Shown: positions 1 through 9,444, numbered from the stretch's first letter. The stretch is 64,000 nt of DNA from FEN-1219 sp963713355 (GCA_963713355.1 CAVQLK010000011.1:1240001-1304000); one strand, 5' to 3'. A program made the numbers and translations. The notes: generated by a model not told the origin, from the sequence alone.

Positions 1-684
1 CAGATAGAGCCCGCCGAGCGCGATGAAGTTCGCGACCCATTCCCAGCCTCGGCCGCCGAAGTCGCCGAACAAGGAGCCGCCGCGGATCTCCGCGAACGGA
101 CGGCCGGTTCGCAAGCCTTCCTTGACGAGGTCGAGCGGCGTCGCGCGGGTCACGGCGTCGACGTCGGCCTCTGCGGGCATGCTCCCCGTAACGACGTAGC
201 TCACGTGCTCGCCGACCGAGAGCGGCCGATAGTCGAGATCTCCCATGCGTGGCGGCAACCATTGCGTCATCTCGACGGGAAACGACAGGATCAGGAATAC
301 ATAGCCCACCATGGCGGGGTTGAAGAGGTTCTTCCCGAGGCCGCCGTAGAGCTGCTTCGCGAGTGTGATCGCGATGGCGCCGCCGATCAGGGGGATCCAG
401 AACGGCACGAATGGCGGCAGCGCGAACGACAGCAGGGCGGCCGTGACGAGCGCGCTGCCGTCGCGCAGCGCGTGGCGGGTGTTGCGGCCGCGCAAGCGCA
501 ATACCGCGGCCTCCGTCAGCAACGCCGCAACCGCAACGAGAGTGAAGTTGACGAGCAAGCCGGGCCCGAAGTACCAAGTATGGCAAAGCGCCGCTGGCAC
601 GAGCGCCAAGAGCACCCGGCGCATGACGACGGGGACGCTGACGAGCGGGCGCGCGTGCGGAGCTGTCGGTTGCTCGAAGCGCAT
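1..684 (-). CDS. rnfD: RnfD, membrane subunit of Rnf/Rsx electron-transport complex (partial)
   Basis: Membrane subunit of the Rnf/Rsx complex, which couples ferredoxin/NADH electron transfer to ion movement or to reduction of SoxR. The 228 visible codons read from an ATG at 684 and run off the window's left edge, so the C-terminal third is missing. Several hydrophobic helices are visible, with the family stretch GGLGKNLFNPAMVGYVF near residues 114-130. Thr182 in the motif TRATPLD is the expected covalent FMN attachment site. The gene starts 2 bp after the rnfC stop, so it is the third gene of a metG-rnfA-rnfC-rnfD run. The identification is firm; only the truncation limits it. Confidence 0.93.
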   Translation of the reverse strand, partial: MRFEQPTAPHARPLVSVPVVMRRVLLALVPAALCHTWYFGPGLLVNFTLVAVAALLTEAAVLRLRGRNTRHALRDGSALVTAALLSFALPPFVPFWIPLIGGAIAITLAKQLYGGLGKNLFNPAMVGYVFLILSFPVEMTQWLPPRMGDLDYRPLSVGEHVSYVVTGSMPAEADVDAVTRATPLDLVKEGLRTGRPFAEIRGGSLFGDFGGRGWEWVANFIALGGLYL

Positions 685-686
685 CG

Positions 687-2048
687 TCAGTCTTGGCCCG
701 GCGGCGTCACAGGAATTCGCTGGCCCGCGGCGACGGCACGCTTCGCGATACGGAATCGCTCGGTCAGCATGATTTGCGACGGGCAAATGACATCGCAGCA
801 GCCGCACTCGATGCAATCTTGCAGACCGAGCGTCGCGAGCGCGCCGTGATCGGACATCGTCGCAGCGACGAGTAGGTCCTGCGGCAAGAGCCGCGACGGG
901 CACACCATTGCGCAATCGCCGCAGCGGATGCACGGCCACTCGTGAGCGTCGGTCCGCACCTCGTCGGCAAGCGCGGCAATGACGCAGTTCGTCGCCTTCG
1001 TGAGCGGCGTATCGTCGTCGGGCAGCGCGTAGCCCATCATGCTGCCGCCGGCGATCAAGCGCACGACGCCTTCGTTGTAACCGCCGCAGAGCGCGATAAG
1101 CTCGGCGATCGGCGTGCCGATCGGCGCTTCGACGTTTTGCGGCGTTCTGACGCCACCGCCGGTCACGGTGACGACGCGCGAGGAGAGCGGCTCGCGCGCC
1201 GCGCGCAATCGCTGTACGGCGAACGCGGTGCCGACGTTCTGGCAAACGTAGCCGAACTCGCCGGGATAACGGCCGCTCGGCACTTCTTCGCCGGTCAAGA
1301 GCTCGACGAGCTGTTTTTCGCCGCCGGCCGGATAGATTGTGGGAACCTCTGCGAGCTTCAGCCGCGAGTCGTCGGCGGCTCGAGCCGCAGCCTCGATTGC
1401 TTCCATGGCCTGCGGCTTGTCGCGCTCGATGGCGATGATGCAGCGGGGCGCCTCGAGCACCTCGGTCAAGAGCAACGCCCCCGCCACGATCTCGGCGGCG
1501 TTTTCCCGCATCAACATGTCGTCGCAGCTGATGTAGGGCTCGCACTCGGCGCCGTTGACGATCAGCGCCTTGCAGGGCACCGGCGTCGCCAGCTTGTCGG
1601 CCGTCGGATAGACCGCGCCGCCGAGCCCGACGATGCCTCCGGCGCGAATCGCCTCGCGCTGAGCCGAGGCATCCGCGGGCCAGGCGGGCGCGTCCTCGGG
1701 CAGCACGCGCTCGTCGCGCCCGTCGGTCTCGATGAGGATGCACGGCGAAGGCTGCACGCCGTTGCCGCCGAGCACGGGCCGCTGCTCGATCGCGCGGACC
1801 CATCCCGACGTTCCTGCGTGCACGGCCGCGGAGGGCGCGCCCGCGGAAACCGCCACGGCCTGGCCTTTTCGCACGCGATCCCCGACCGCGACGACGGGCT
1901 CGGCCGGATAGCCGCGGTGCTGATGCAGGGCCAACACGAGCCGTGTCGGAAGGAAGCCGCGGCGAATCGGCAACACCGTAGAGCTCGTCTTGTTCGCCGG
2001 CAGCAGAATGCCGCCGCTCAAGTGCCGCTCGAAAACGTAGTCGACCAT
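687..2048 (-). CDS. rnfC: RnfC, NADH/ferredoxin-side iron-sulfur subunit of Rnf complex
   Basis: Peripheral subunit of the Rnf complex carrying NADH/FMN-binding and 4Fe-4S domains. I start it at MVDYVFERHLSGG (ATG at 2048); the open frame continues 46 codons upstream, but that stretch lies inside rnfA and looks non-coding. The SLBB/NADH-binding core includes GIVGLGGAVYPT and GAECEPYISCD. Two ferredoxin clusters follow near the C-terminus, CIRCGDCAMVCP and CIECGCCDVICP. At 453 residues it is a short RnfC lacking the long Ala/Lys-rich tail of E. coli RsxC. It begins 7 bp after rnfA, with no room for rnfB, which normally sits between them. Confidence 0.95.
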   Translation of the reverse strand: MVDYVFERHLSGGILLPANKTSSTVLPIRRGFLPTRLVLALHQHRGYPAEPVVAVGDRVRKGQAVAVSAGAPSAAVHAGTSGWVRAIEQRPVLGGNGVQPSPCILIETDGRDERVLPEDAPAWPADASAQREAIRAGGIVGLGGAVYPTADKLATPVPCKALIVNGAECEPYISCDDMLMRENAAEIVAGALLLTEVLEAPRCIIAIERDKPQAMEAIEAAARAADDSRLKLAEVPTIYPAGGEKQLVELLTGEEVPSGRYPGEFGYVCQNVGTAFAVQRLRAAREPLSSRVVTVTGGGVRTPQNVEAPIGTPIAELIALCGGYNEGVVRLIAGGSMMGYALPDDDTPLTKATNCVIAALADEVRTDAHEWPCIRCGDCAMVCPSRLLPQDLLVAATMSDHGALATLGLQDCIECGCCDVICPSQIMLTERFRIAKRAVAAGQRIPVTPPGQD

Positions 2049-2055
2049 GATGGCT

Positions 2056-2637
2056 TTAGAGCCTGGCGAAGCCCGTGAAGGCCATGAAGGCGAGCGACAA
2101 GATCCCGGCCGTGACGAAAGTGATCGGCGCACCGCGGAAGGCGATAGGCACGTCGGCCGTCGCGAGGCGCTCGCGGAGGCCGGCAAATAACGTCAGCGCG
2201 AGCCCAAAGCCGAGCGCAGCACCCGTGCCGTAGAAGAGTGCCGCGACGAAGCTGCGGCTTGCCGCCGTATTGATCAGTGCGACACCCAGCACCGCGCAGT
2301 TGGTCGCCACGAGCGGAAAGTAGAGGCCGAGCACGCGCTGCAACACCGGCGCGAATCTGCGCAGCGCGAGCTCGGTTCCGCCCACTGCTGCGCCGACGAC
2401 GAGCAGCAGCGCGAACAGGCGCAAATACTCGAGGTCGTACGGCCGGAGCACGTACAGGTCGACGAGCTGTGACGCGCCCGCCGTCAGCGCGAGCACGAGC
2501 GCCATCGCGAAGCCGAGGGCAATCGCCCCGTCGACACGCTGCGTGCCGCCGATGAAAGGGCATACGCCGAGCAACTGCACGAGCACGAAGTTGTTGACGA
2601 GCGCGGCACCCAGCGCGATGAGGAGTAGCTCGCCCAT
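2056..2637 (-). CDS. rnfA: RnfA, integral membrane subunit of Rnf complex
   Basis: Six-helix integral membrane protein of the RnfA/RnfE (NqrD/NqrE) family, 193 residues, the usual family length. Diagnostic stretches are NNFVLVQLLGVCPF near the start and ATNCAVLGVAL in the middle; the conserved cysteines in these helices are known in the family to hold a membrane 2Fe-2S centre with RnfE. It starts 2 bp after the metG stop codon and is followed directly by rnfC. Co-transcription with metG is therefore likely. In many gammaproteobacteria rnf genes also lie close to metG and mrp, but with rnfB following rnfA. Confidence 0.95.
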   Translation of the reverse strand: MGELLLIALGAALVNNFVLVQLLGVCPFIGGTQRVDGAIALGFAMALVLALTAGASQLVDLYVLRPYDLEYLRLFALLLVVGAAVGGTELALRRFAPVLQRVLGLYFPLVATNCAVLGVALINTAASRSFVAALFYGTGAALGFGLALTLFAGLRERLATADVPIAFRGAPITFVTAGILSLAFMAFTGFARL

Positions 2638-2639
2638 TT

Positions 2640-4655
2640 TTAGCTGACCTTCATGCCGGGCTTGGCGCCGGAATCGGGGGACAGCAGAAAAATACCGGGC
2701 TCTTCGCCGCTTGCGGCGAGGACCATGCCCTGCGAGACGCCGAAGCGCATTTTGCGCGGCGCCAAGTTCGCCACGAGGACCACGAGCCGGTTCGTCAGCG
2801 CGGCCGGCTCGTAGGAGCTGCGGATCCCCGAGAACACCGTGCGCTCCTCGCCGCCGACGTCGAGCTTGAGCTTCAACAGCTTGTCGGCGCCGTCGACGTA
2901 TGAGGCTTCGATGACGCGCGCGACGCGCAGCTCCGTCTTCTCGAACTCCGCGAGCGCGATCTCGCCGTTGCTCTTCGCGCTCGGTGGCGTCGGTGGCGCA
3001 GTCACGGCAGGGGTCTCGCTATCGACCGGCTTCGTCAGTGATTCGACGGTCGCCATCTCGATGCGCGTCAGCAGCGCCTCGAACTTCGCGATCTGCGTGC
3101 CGAGGAGCGGTGCGGAGACGTCCTGCCACGTAAGCTCGCCCGCGGCGAACAGCGTCTCGGCGCGCGCGGCTAATGCCGGCATGATCGGCTTCAAATACAC
3201 GATCAGCGCCCGGAACAAGTTGAGCCCCAGCGTGCAAACGGCGACGACCTCGGGGGCCGCCTCGGCGTTCTTCGCGAGGATCCACGGCTTCTTCTCGTCG
3301 ATGTACTGATTGGCTCGATCGGCGAGCGCCATGATCTTGCGAACCGCACGAGCAAATTCGCGCTGCTCGAAGTCCGCGGCCAAATCGTCGGCCGCGGCGG
3401 CGAACTCGGCATAGAGGGCGGGCTCCGGCAGCCGACTCGCCAAGCGCCCGCTGCCGAGCTTGTGGATGAAGCCGGCGCAACGGCTCGCGATGTTGACGAG
3501 CTTGCCGACGAGGTCCGAGTTCACTTTCGCGACGAAGTCGGCGAGGTTCAAATCAAGGTCGTCGGTCGTCGATCCGAGCTTGGCGGCGTAGTAGTACCGC
3601 AAGTAGTCGGGATCGATCTTCTTCGCAAACTGGGCGGCCGTGACGGAGTTGCCGCGGCGCTTGGAAATCTTTTGTCCGTCGACGGTAACGTGACCGTGCA
3701 CGAACAGGCCGCTCGGCTTGCGATAGTTCGCGCCTGACAGCATCGCCGGCCAGAACAACGCGTGGAAGTACGGGATGTCTTTGCCGATGAAGTGATAGAG
3801 CTCGTGCGCGCTGGTCTTGCCCCAGAATTCATCGAACTCTAACCCCAAGCGCCGGCACAGGTTCAAGAAGCTGGCCATGTAGCCGATCGGCGCGTCGAAC
3901 CATACGTAGAAATACTTGTCGCGCTCGCCGGGAATGCGGAAACCGAAGTACGGCGCGTCGCGCGAGATATCCCAGTCCTTGAGCCCTGCCTTGAACCACT
4001 CGTCGAGCTTGCGCCCGAGCGCTTCGTCGACGTGCTCGGGCACCCACCGCTTGAGCTCGCCTTCGAATGTGCTGAGCTTCAAGAACAAATGCTCTGACTC
4101 GCGCACGGACGGCTTGGTGCCCGACACCGTCGAGACCGCGTCCTTGAGCTCCAGCGGCGAATAGGTCGCGCCGCACCTCTCGCACGAATCGCCGTATTGA
4201 TCCGCCGCGCCGCAGTTCGGGCAGGTGCCCTTGACGTAACGGTCCGGCAGGAACATCTGCCGCTTCTCGTCGTATGCCTGCTTGATGGTCCTGCGCGCAA
4301 TGAATCCGCCGGCCGCAAGCCGGCGATAGAGCTCCGTCGTGAGCTCCTCGTTCTCGGGCGAGTGCGTCGTCAGGTAGTTGTCGACACTGATGCGATAGGT
4401 CGCGAAGTCGCGCTCGTGCTCGGCCGTCACGCGGTTGACGAGCACGTCGGGGGCAATGCCTTCCTGCTCGGCGCGCAGCATCGTCGGTGTACCGTGCGCG
4501 TCGCTCGCGCAGACGTAGAGGCAACGGTGACCCCGTAGGCGCTGGAAACGCACCCAGATGTCGGTTTGAACGTAACCGAGCATGTGTCCCAAGTGCAGCG
4601 AGTTGTTCGCGTACGGCAGGGCGCTCGTAACGAGAATGGTGCGCTTGAGACTCAA
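2640..4655 (-). CDS. metG: Methionyl-tRNA synthetase
   Basis: Class I aminoacyl-tRNA synthetase charging tRNA-Met, 671 residues, matching E. coli-type MetRS. The HIGH-type motif is LHLGH near residue 20. A CxxC...CxxC zinc knuckle lies at CPNCGAADQYGDSCERCG (about 145-162), and the KMSKS loop reads KISKRRGN near 335. The C-terminal 100 residues form the dimerising EMAP/Trbp111-type tRNA-binding domain (DKLLKLKLDVGGEERTVFSG). A Pro/Thr-rich linker precedes that domain. It lies between the pilT-type genes and rnfA on one strand; mrp, often its divergent neighbour, is instead separated by the kinase-pilT block. Confidence 0.97.
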   Translation of the reverse strand: MSLKRTILVTSALPYANNSLHLGHMLGYVQTDIWVRFQRLRGHRCLYVCASDAHGTPTMLRAEQEGIAPDVLVNRVTAEHERDFATYRISVDNYLTTHSPENEELTTELYRRLAAGGFIARRTIKQAYDEKRQMFLPDRYVKGTCPNCGAADQYGDSCERCGATYSPLELKDAVSTVSGTKPSVRESEHLFLKLSTFEGELKRWVPEHVDEALGRKLDEWFKAGLKDWDISRDAPYFGFRIPGERDKYFYVWFDAPIGYMASFLNLCRRLGLEFDEFWGKTSAHELYHFIGKDIPYFHALFWPAMLSGANYRKPSGLFVHGHVTVDGQKISKRRGNSVTAAQFAKKIDPDYLRYYYAAKLGSTTDDLDLNLADFVAKVNSDLVGKLVNIASRCAGFIHKLGSGRLASRLPEPALYAEFAAAADDLAADFEQREFARAVRKIMALADRANQYIDEKKPWILAKNAEAAPEVVAVCTLGLNLFRALIVYLKPIMPALAARAETLFAAGELTWQDVSAPLLGTQIAKFEALLTRIEMATVESLTKPVDSETPAVTAPPTPPSAKSNGEIALAEFEKTELRVARVIEASYVDGADKLLKLKLDVGGEERTVFSGIRSSYEPAALTNRLVVLVANLAPRKMRFGVSQGMVLAASGEEPGIFLLSPDSGAKPGMKVS

Positions 4656-4734
4656 ACTGGGGGCTCCGCAACGTGGATCGGCAGCGTCCGTTGCTGCCGC
4701 GCGCGCCCATTATGCCACCGCCGTCGCGGCGAGG

Positions 4735-5793
4735 TCAGGCGTCTTTGATGTGCTCGAATTTCGCTTTGTCGTAGGCGTTGAGGTAAGCCTCTTCGCCCGT
4801 GATCAAGCCGTCGTCGTAAAGCTTCTTCAGCGAGCCGTCCATCGTGCACATGCCTTCGCGGCCGCTCGACTGCATGACGTTTTCGAGCTGCTCGATCTTG
4901 CCTTGGCGAATCAAGTTGGCTGCGGCAGATGTGTTGATGAGGATCTCGAGCGCAACGCAACGGCCGGTCCCATCTTTCCTCTTGACGAGCTGCTGCGAGA
5001 CGATGCCGCGCAGCGACGTCGACAGCATGTTGCGGACATGGTCCTGCTTGTCGGCGGGAAAGATGTTGACGGCGCGGTCGATCGTCGCGGCCGCACCGTT
5101 CGTGTGCAGCGTGCCCATGACGAGCACGCCCATCTCTGCGGCCGTCATCGCAATGCTCATGGTCTCGAGGTCGCGCAGCTCGCCGACGAGGATCGCGTCG
5201 GGATCTTCGCGCAACGCCGAATGCAAGGCGTTCGCAAAGCTTGGGCTATGAACGCCGACCTCGCGCTGGCTGATCAGGCATTGCTTGCGCTGGTGCACGA
5301 ACTCGATCGGGTCCTCGATCGTGAGGATGTGGCCTTTCTCGCGGCCGTTGATGGCGTCGATGACGGCGGCCAACGTCGTCGATTTGCCCGAGCCCGTCTT
5401 GCCGGTCACGAGGATCAGCCCGCGCGTGGCCGTCGAGAGCTCGTGAACGGACTTCGGCATCTTGAGCTCTTCGAGTGACAGCGCCTTCGAAGGAATGCCC
5501 CGAAACACGGCGCCGACGCCGTTCAGGTGCCGGAACACGTTGACGCGGAAGCGCGCAATATCCGGGATCGAGTGCGCCAAATCGGCCGAGTCGTTCTTGT
5601 TGAACTGCTCGACCGCTTGCGGGGACATGATTTCGAATAGCTCGGCTTTGAGCTCCTCGGGGTCGAGGCGTTGATTGTCGAGCGTGATGAGGTCGCCGTG
5701 GACGCGCATGCGCGGCGGATCGCCCGCGATCACATGCAGATCCGAGCCTTTGCGCATGTACATGCTCTTCAGAAAGTCGTTGATCAACGACAT
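4735..5793 (-). CDS. PilT/PilU-family type IV pilus retraction ATPase (first copy)
   Basis: Hexameric AAA-type secretion ATPase of the PilT/PilU family, which powers pilus retraction and twitching at the inner membrane. The 352-residue protein has Walker A GKTGSGKST near residue 130, an Asp box (LTIEDPIEFVH), Walker B-type ILVGELRD, and the His box GTLHTNGAAATIDR. The C-terminal segment AAANLIRQGKIEQL corresponds to the AIRNLIRE region needed by PilT, although the sequence deviates from canonical PilT; a PilU-like role is possible. It lies 15 bp after a second PilT-family gene, both downstream of a HEAT-repeat Ser/Thr kinase. No pilin genes occur in the window. Confidence 0.9.
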   Translation of the reverse strand: MSLINDFLKSMYMRKGSDLHVIAGDPPRMRVHGDLITLDNQRLDPEELKAELFEIMSPQAVEQFNKNDSADLAHSIPDIARFRVNVFRHLNGVGAVFRGIPSKALSLEELKMPKSVHELSTATRGLILVTGKTGSGKSTTLAAVIDAINGREKGHILTIEDPIEFVHQRKQCLISQREVGVHSPSFANALHSALREDPDAILVGELRDLETMSIAMTAAEMGVLVMGTLHTNGAAATIDRAVNIFPADKQDHVRNMLSTSLRGIVSQQLVKRKDGTGRCVALEILINTSAAANLIRQGKIEQLENVMQSSGREGMCTMDGSLKKLYDDGLITGEEAYLNAYDKAKFEHIKDA

Positions 5794-5808
5794 CGCCGGT
5801 TCCTTTTC

Positions 5809-6954
5809 TCAAGCCGCATCCGTGCCCATGCTCTTGCCCGGCGCTTGACTGGCGGCCGGCGCCGACGTGGTGCTCATCCCGCTCGGCAGCATCGTAGTGT
5901 CCGTGACGAAGCGCTCGAACTTCTTGCGATCCGTCGCGTAGCGATAGGCGTCGTCGGGATCGACGAGCTTGCCCGTGATGGCGTTCAACAGGGCCATATC
6001 CATGAGCTGCATGCCCTGCTCCTTGCCCGTTTGCAGCTGGGCAGGGATCTGGTGCGTTTGCTCGGTCTGGATCAGCTTCGCGATCGCTCGATTCATGACC
6101 ATGATTTCGACGACCGCGCGCCGGCCGCGGCCGTCGGGCGTCTTGATGAGGTTCTGCGTGACGACGGCATGCAGGCTGTTGGCGAGGAAGCTTTTCGTCT
6201 GCTCGCGCTGGTCGCCGGGCAACGCGTCGATGATGCGGTCGATCGACTTGACGGCGCTCGTCGTGTGCAGCGTCCCGAGCACGAGGTGCCCCGTTTCCGC
6301 CGCCGTCATCGCCATGCTGATCGTCTCGCCGTCGCGCAGCTCGCCGACGAGGATGACGTCTGGGTCCTCGCGCAGGCTCGCACGCACGCCGTCGGCAAAG
6401 CTCGGTATGTGCGTGCCGAGCTCGCGCTGAATGATCTGGCTGCGCTTGCTGCTGTGCACGAACTCGATCGGATCCTCGAGGCTGATGATGTTAGAGCTGC
6501 TCGTCGTGTTGATGTGGTCGATCATCGCCGCGAGCGTCGTCGACTTGCCCGTACCCGTGGAGCCCGTGACGAGGACCATACCCTGGTGCAGGTCGCAGAA
6601 CTTGTGCAGGATCGGCGGCAGGCCGAGGCTGTCCAAGCTCGGGACGACGCTCGGAATATTGCGGAACGTCGCGCCGACGCCCGTCGCCTTGTGGAAGACG
6701 TTGACACGGAACCGGCCGCCGTCGGTGCTGACGTACGAGAAGTCGATGTCCTGCTTCTGCCGGAAGCGCGCCCGCTGCGATTCGCTCAAGATTTCGTCGA
6801 CGTAACCTTCGAGCTCCGTATCGCCGAGATCGCGGAACTTGATCGGCATGAGATCGCCGTGCAAGCGCAGCATTGGCGGCACGCCGACGGCGAGGTGGAT
6901 GTCCGAGCACCCCTGTGCCAGCCCCAGCTTCAAGAACGCGTCGATACGTGCCAC
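5809..6954 (-). CDS. PilT/PilU-family type IV pilus ATPase (second copy)
   Basis: Second retraction-type ATPase of 381 residues, clearly paralogous to its downstream neighbour but diverged. Walker A is GSTGTGKST near residue 146, followed by SLEDPIEFVHSS, ILVGELRDGETI and GTLHTTSAVKSIDR. A Thr/Ser/Ala-rich C-terminal extension after RKKFERFVTDT is absent from the other copy. Which of the two acts as PilT and which as PilU cannot be settled from sequence alone. It begins only 6 bp after the kinase gene, so kinase and both ATPases are almost certainly one transcript; phosphorylation of one or both motors by the kinase is an attractive inference. Confidence 0.9.
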   Translation of the reverse strand: MARIDAFLKLGLAQGCSDIHLAVGVPPMLRLHGDLMPIKFRDLGDTELEGYVDEILSESQRARFRQKQDIDFSYVSTDGGRFRVNVFHKATGVGATFRNIPSVVPSLDSLGLPPILHKFCDLHQGMVLVTGSTGTGKSTTLAAMIDHINTTSSSNIISLEDPIEFVHSSKRSQIIQRELGTHIPSFADGVRASLREDPDVILVGELRDGETISMAMTAAETGHLVLGTLHTTSAVKSIDRIIDALPGDQREQTKSFLANSLHAVVTQNLIKTPDGRGRRAVVEIMVMNRAIAKLIQTEQTHQIPAQLQTGKEQGMQLMDMALLNAITGKLVDPDDAYRYATDRKKFERFVTDTTMLPSGMSTTSAPAASQAPGKSMGTDAA

Positions 6955-6960
6955 GGCGCG

Positions 6961-9444
6961 CTACCTGATGGCCGACGCAGCGGCTTCGAGAGCGACGCGT
7001 AGCTCGTCCATGGACGAGTAGCGTTTGAGCTTGTCGACCTGCATGGTTTTCGTGACGACGTCGGCAATGTCGCGCGGCACGCTGGGGTTCGCTTCGTTGA
7101 GTGGCTGGGCTTTGCCTTGCACGTGCTGATACATGACCGACATGTGGTCGCCGCGGCTGTAAGGCGGATTGCCGGCCAGCATCTCATACATGATGACGCC
7201 GAGACTGTAGATGTCGGCACGCTCGTCGACTTTCTTGCCGAGGATCTGCTCCGGCGCCATGTACTTCGGCGAGCCGATCACATATCCCGTCTTCGTCAGC
7301 TGCGTGTCGCCACTCTTAGCGGCGGCGGCAACCCCGAAGTCCACGATCTTCAGCAAGCCGGAGTCGTCGATGAGAATGTTGGCCGGCTTCAGGTCGCGGT
7401 GGATGATGCCTTGCTGGTGGGCGACGCTCATGCCGATACATATATCCGTTCCGTAGGCGACGGCCTTCTTGGGCGGCATGGGCCGCTCGTTGGCGATTTC
7501 CGTGCCGAGCGTGTGCGACGGGAAGTACTCCATCGAGATCGCGTAGCTGCCGCCGACATACAAGAAGTCGTAGATCCGGATGACGTTCTTGTGAGTGATG
7601 CGCCGTGAGTAGCGCAGCTCGTGCACGAAGCGCTTCAGCATTTCCTCGTCGGAGGAGACGTTGGCGTTCAAGAACTTCAAGATGAGGCGCTCCTCGACGA
7701 CGGTGTCCTCGACGAGGACGACGGTGCCGAACGCGCCTTTGCCGATTTTCTGGATGAACTTGTAGCGGCCCTCGATCATGTCGCCGTTCTGGAGCGCGGC
7801 CAAATCGAACGAGGGCGCTTCGGCGGGCGGCGCCTGCACGGTCGCGTCCTCGGCGCCTTCGACGAGCAGTGTGCGCGCCGTAAAGGTCGCGGACGGCGGC
7901 GGCCCGGAACGTGTTTGCGCGGTTCGCGCTTGCGCGGCCGGCACGGGCGCCGGCGTCGCCGATGCGGTCGCCGTCGGGCCGGCGTTCACCGTTTGAGTCG
8001 TGTATCGCCCGCTTGGCGACAACCGGCCATCGAGCTTCTGCAGCGCCTTCGTGACGGCGCGCTGCACGGTCTCGTCGCCTCCTTGAGCACTCTGTTGCAA
8101 CGGCGCGCGCACGGCTTCGGCTTGCTGCTCGCCCGCGAGCTGCGCGACAGCGGCGATCGCGGCAACGCGAACCTCTTTCTCGGGGCGTTGAAGGAACGGC
8201 AACATTTTGTCGAGGATCTTGTGATTGCCGAGCTTGCCGACCGCCGCGATCGCGACGGGAAGCGAGCGATTGTTCTTGGCGATCATCTCCAGCAACGCCG
8301 GTAGGGCTTTGGCGTCGCCGATCTCTGCCAAAGCGTCGGCGGCTCGCTCGCTGACCCACCAGTCCTTGTCGCGCGTCGCCTCGATGAGCCTGTCGACGGC
8401 CCGCTTATCGCGGCAGGTATTGAGAATCTCGATGGCCGCGCGGCGGATGTTCTCGTCCTTGTCCTTGATGAGCTCGATCACGGCGTCCACGACACGCGGC
8501 CCGCCGATGCGCGCCAATGCGTCGGACGCGCGTGACCGCACCCACCAGTCCTCGTCGGACACGGCTTCGAGCAGATACTTGATGCTGTGCGTCGTGCCGA
8601 TCGCGTTCAAGATCTCGACGGCGGACCGGCGGCTGAATTCGTTCTCGGCTTTCAGCGCCTCGATGAGGTATTTGGCCGTCTCGGGATGGTTGAGCTGGAT
8701 GATGACGTCGACGGCCTTGTTCATGACATCGAGGTCGGGATCGAGCAGCAGCCCCGAAATCAACCCAACGTCGATGGCCGTCTTGGAGCGCGCGATGCCG
8801 GCGAGCGCCGCGCCGCGCACGAGCTTGTTGCTGTCTCGTAGCGCCTCCTGAAGGGCTTTGTTGACCTCGGGGCGGTCGAACCGCGAGAGGACGTTGATCA
8901 AATGCGTCTTGACGAGCGGGTCCTTGCCGTCCATTCGGGCGAGCAAGTCCGGCACCATCTCCTCGGTCGTGACCTCGTCGATGAGCTTGAAGACGGCGGC
9001 TTTCTCGCTCGGCTGCAAGAAATAGATCTGGGCGAGCAGCTGGCGGATGTTCAGCCGGTCCTTGTGCGCTTGCAGCACCTCGACGATGCCGGCCTTCGAG
9101 TACTCGTCCTCGCCGAGCAAGTCGACGAGCCGATTGACGTTGTAGCGCTTGTTGCTCGACAGCGCCCAGGCGGTTCCCGATACCGTGCGGGGGTCGGCGT
9201 CGGCGAGGCCGCGCGTGATCAGAGGTAGCGTCTTGTCGCTGACGAGGCTGCTCAAGATCTCCACGTACTCGACGGTCTGGCGCTTGTCGGCGGAGGCCAG
9301 CGCTTCGAGGATCTTCGGGATGGCGCCCGTGCCTAGCTCCCCCAGCTTGGCGAACAGCTTCTTGCCGCTGGCCGAGGCGGGGTCCGCTTCCTCACGAATC
9401 TGCGAGATGAGCGCATCGGCCCTGTAGGCAGTTAAAAAGTTCAT
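6961..9444 (-). CDS. HEAT-repeat Ser/Thr protein kinase, first gene of a pilT operon
   Basis: An 827-residue two-part protein. Residues 1-470 are a run of HEAT-type helical repeats (recurring pattern RxxAxxxLxxIG, with DEDWWVRSRASDALARIG and DKDWWVSERAADALAEIG as near-copies). A Pro/Ala/Thr-rich linker of about 70 residues follows. Residues 554-827 form a Hanks-type kinase: glycine loop GKGAFGTVV, VAIK-type lysine in LILKFL, catalytic loop HRDLKPANIL, DFG in VDFGVAAA, and APE in YMAPEQ. All catalytic residues appear intact. No transmembrane helix is evident, so it is probably cytoplasmic. It heads an operon with two PilT-family ATPases, suggesting control of pilus dynamics. Confidence 0.9.
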   Translation of the reverse strand: MNFLTAYRADALISQIREEADPASASGKKLFAKLGELGTGAIPKILEALASADKRQTVEYVEILSSLVSDKTLPLITRGLADADPRTVSGTAWALSSNKRYNVNRLVDLLGEDEYSKAGIVEVLQAHKDRLNIRQLLAQIYFLQPSEKAAVFKLIDEVTTEEMVPDLLARMDGKDPLVKTHLINVLSRFDRPEVNKALQEALRDSNKLVRGAALAGIARSKTAIDVGLISGLLLDPDLDVMNKAVDVIIQLNHPETAKYLIEALKAENEFSRRSAVEILNAIGTTHSIKYLLEAVSDEDWWVRSRASDALARIGGPRVVDAVIELIKDKDENIRRAAIEILNTCRDKRAVDRLIEATRDKDWWVSERAADALAEIGDAKALPALLEMIAKNNRSLPVAIAAVGKLGNHKILDKMLPFLQRPEKEVRVAAIAAVAQLAGEQQAEAVRAPLQQSAQGGDETVQRAVTKALQKLDGRLSPSGRYTTQTVNAGPTATASATPAPVPAAQARTAQTRSGPPPSATFTARTLLVEGAEDATVQAPPAEAPSFDLAALQNGDMIEGRYKFIQKIGKGAFGTVVLVEDTVVEERLILKFLNANVSSDEEMLKRFVHELRYSRRITHKNVIRIYDFLYVGGSYAISMEYFPSHTLGTEIANERPMPPKKAVAYGTDICIGMSVAHQQGIIHRDLKPANILIDDSGLLKIVDFGVAAAAKSGDTQLTKTGYVIGSPKYMAPEQILGKKVDERADIYSLGVIMYEMLAGNPPYSRGDHMSVMYQHVQGKAQPLNEANPSVPRDIADVVTKTMQVDKLKRYSSMDELRVALEAAASAIR

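Noticed and set aside
942..2078. Long plus-strand open frame of 378 codons opposite rnfC
   Set aside because: It mirrors the whole rnfC gene, shows no recognisable domain and has the Arg/Ala-rich composition of antisense frames in high-G+C DNA.
5671..7002. 443-codon plus-strand open frame
   Set aside because: Antisense to the second pilT-family gene; its repetitive RRR/ADEDD-type composition is a codon-bias artefact.
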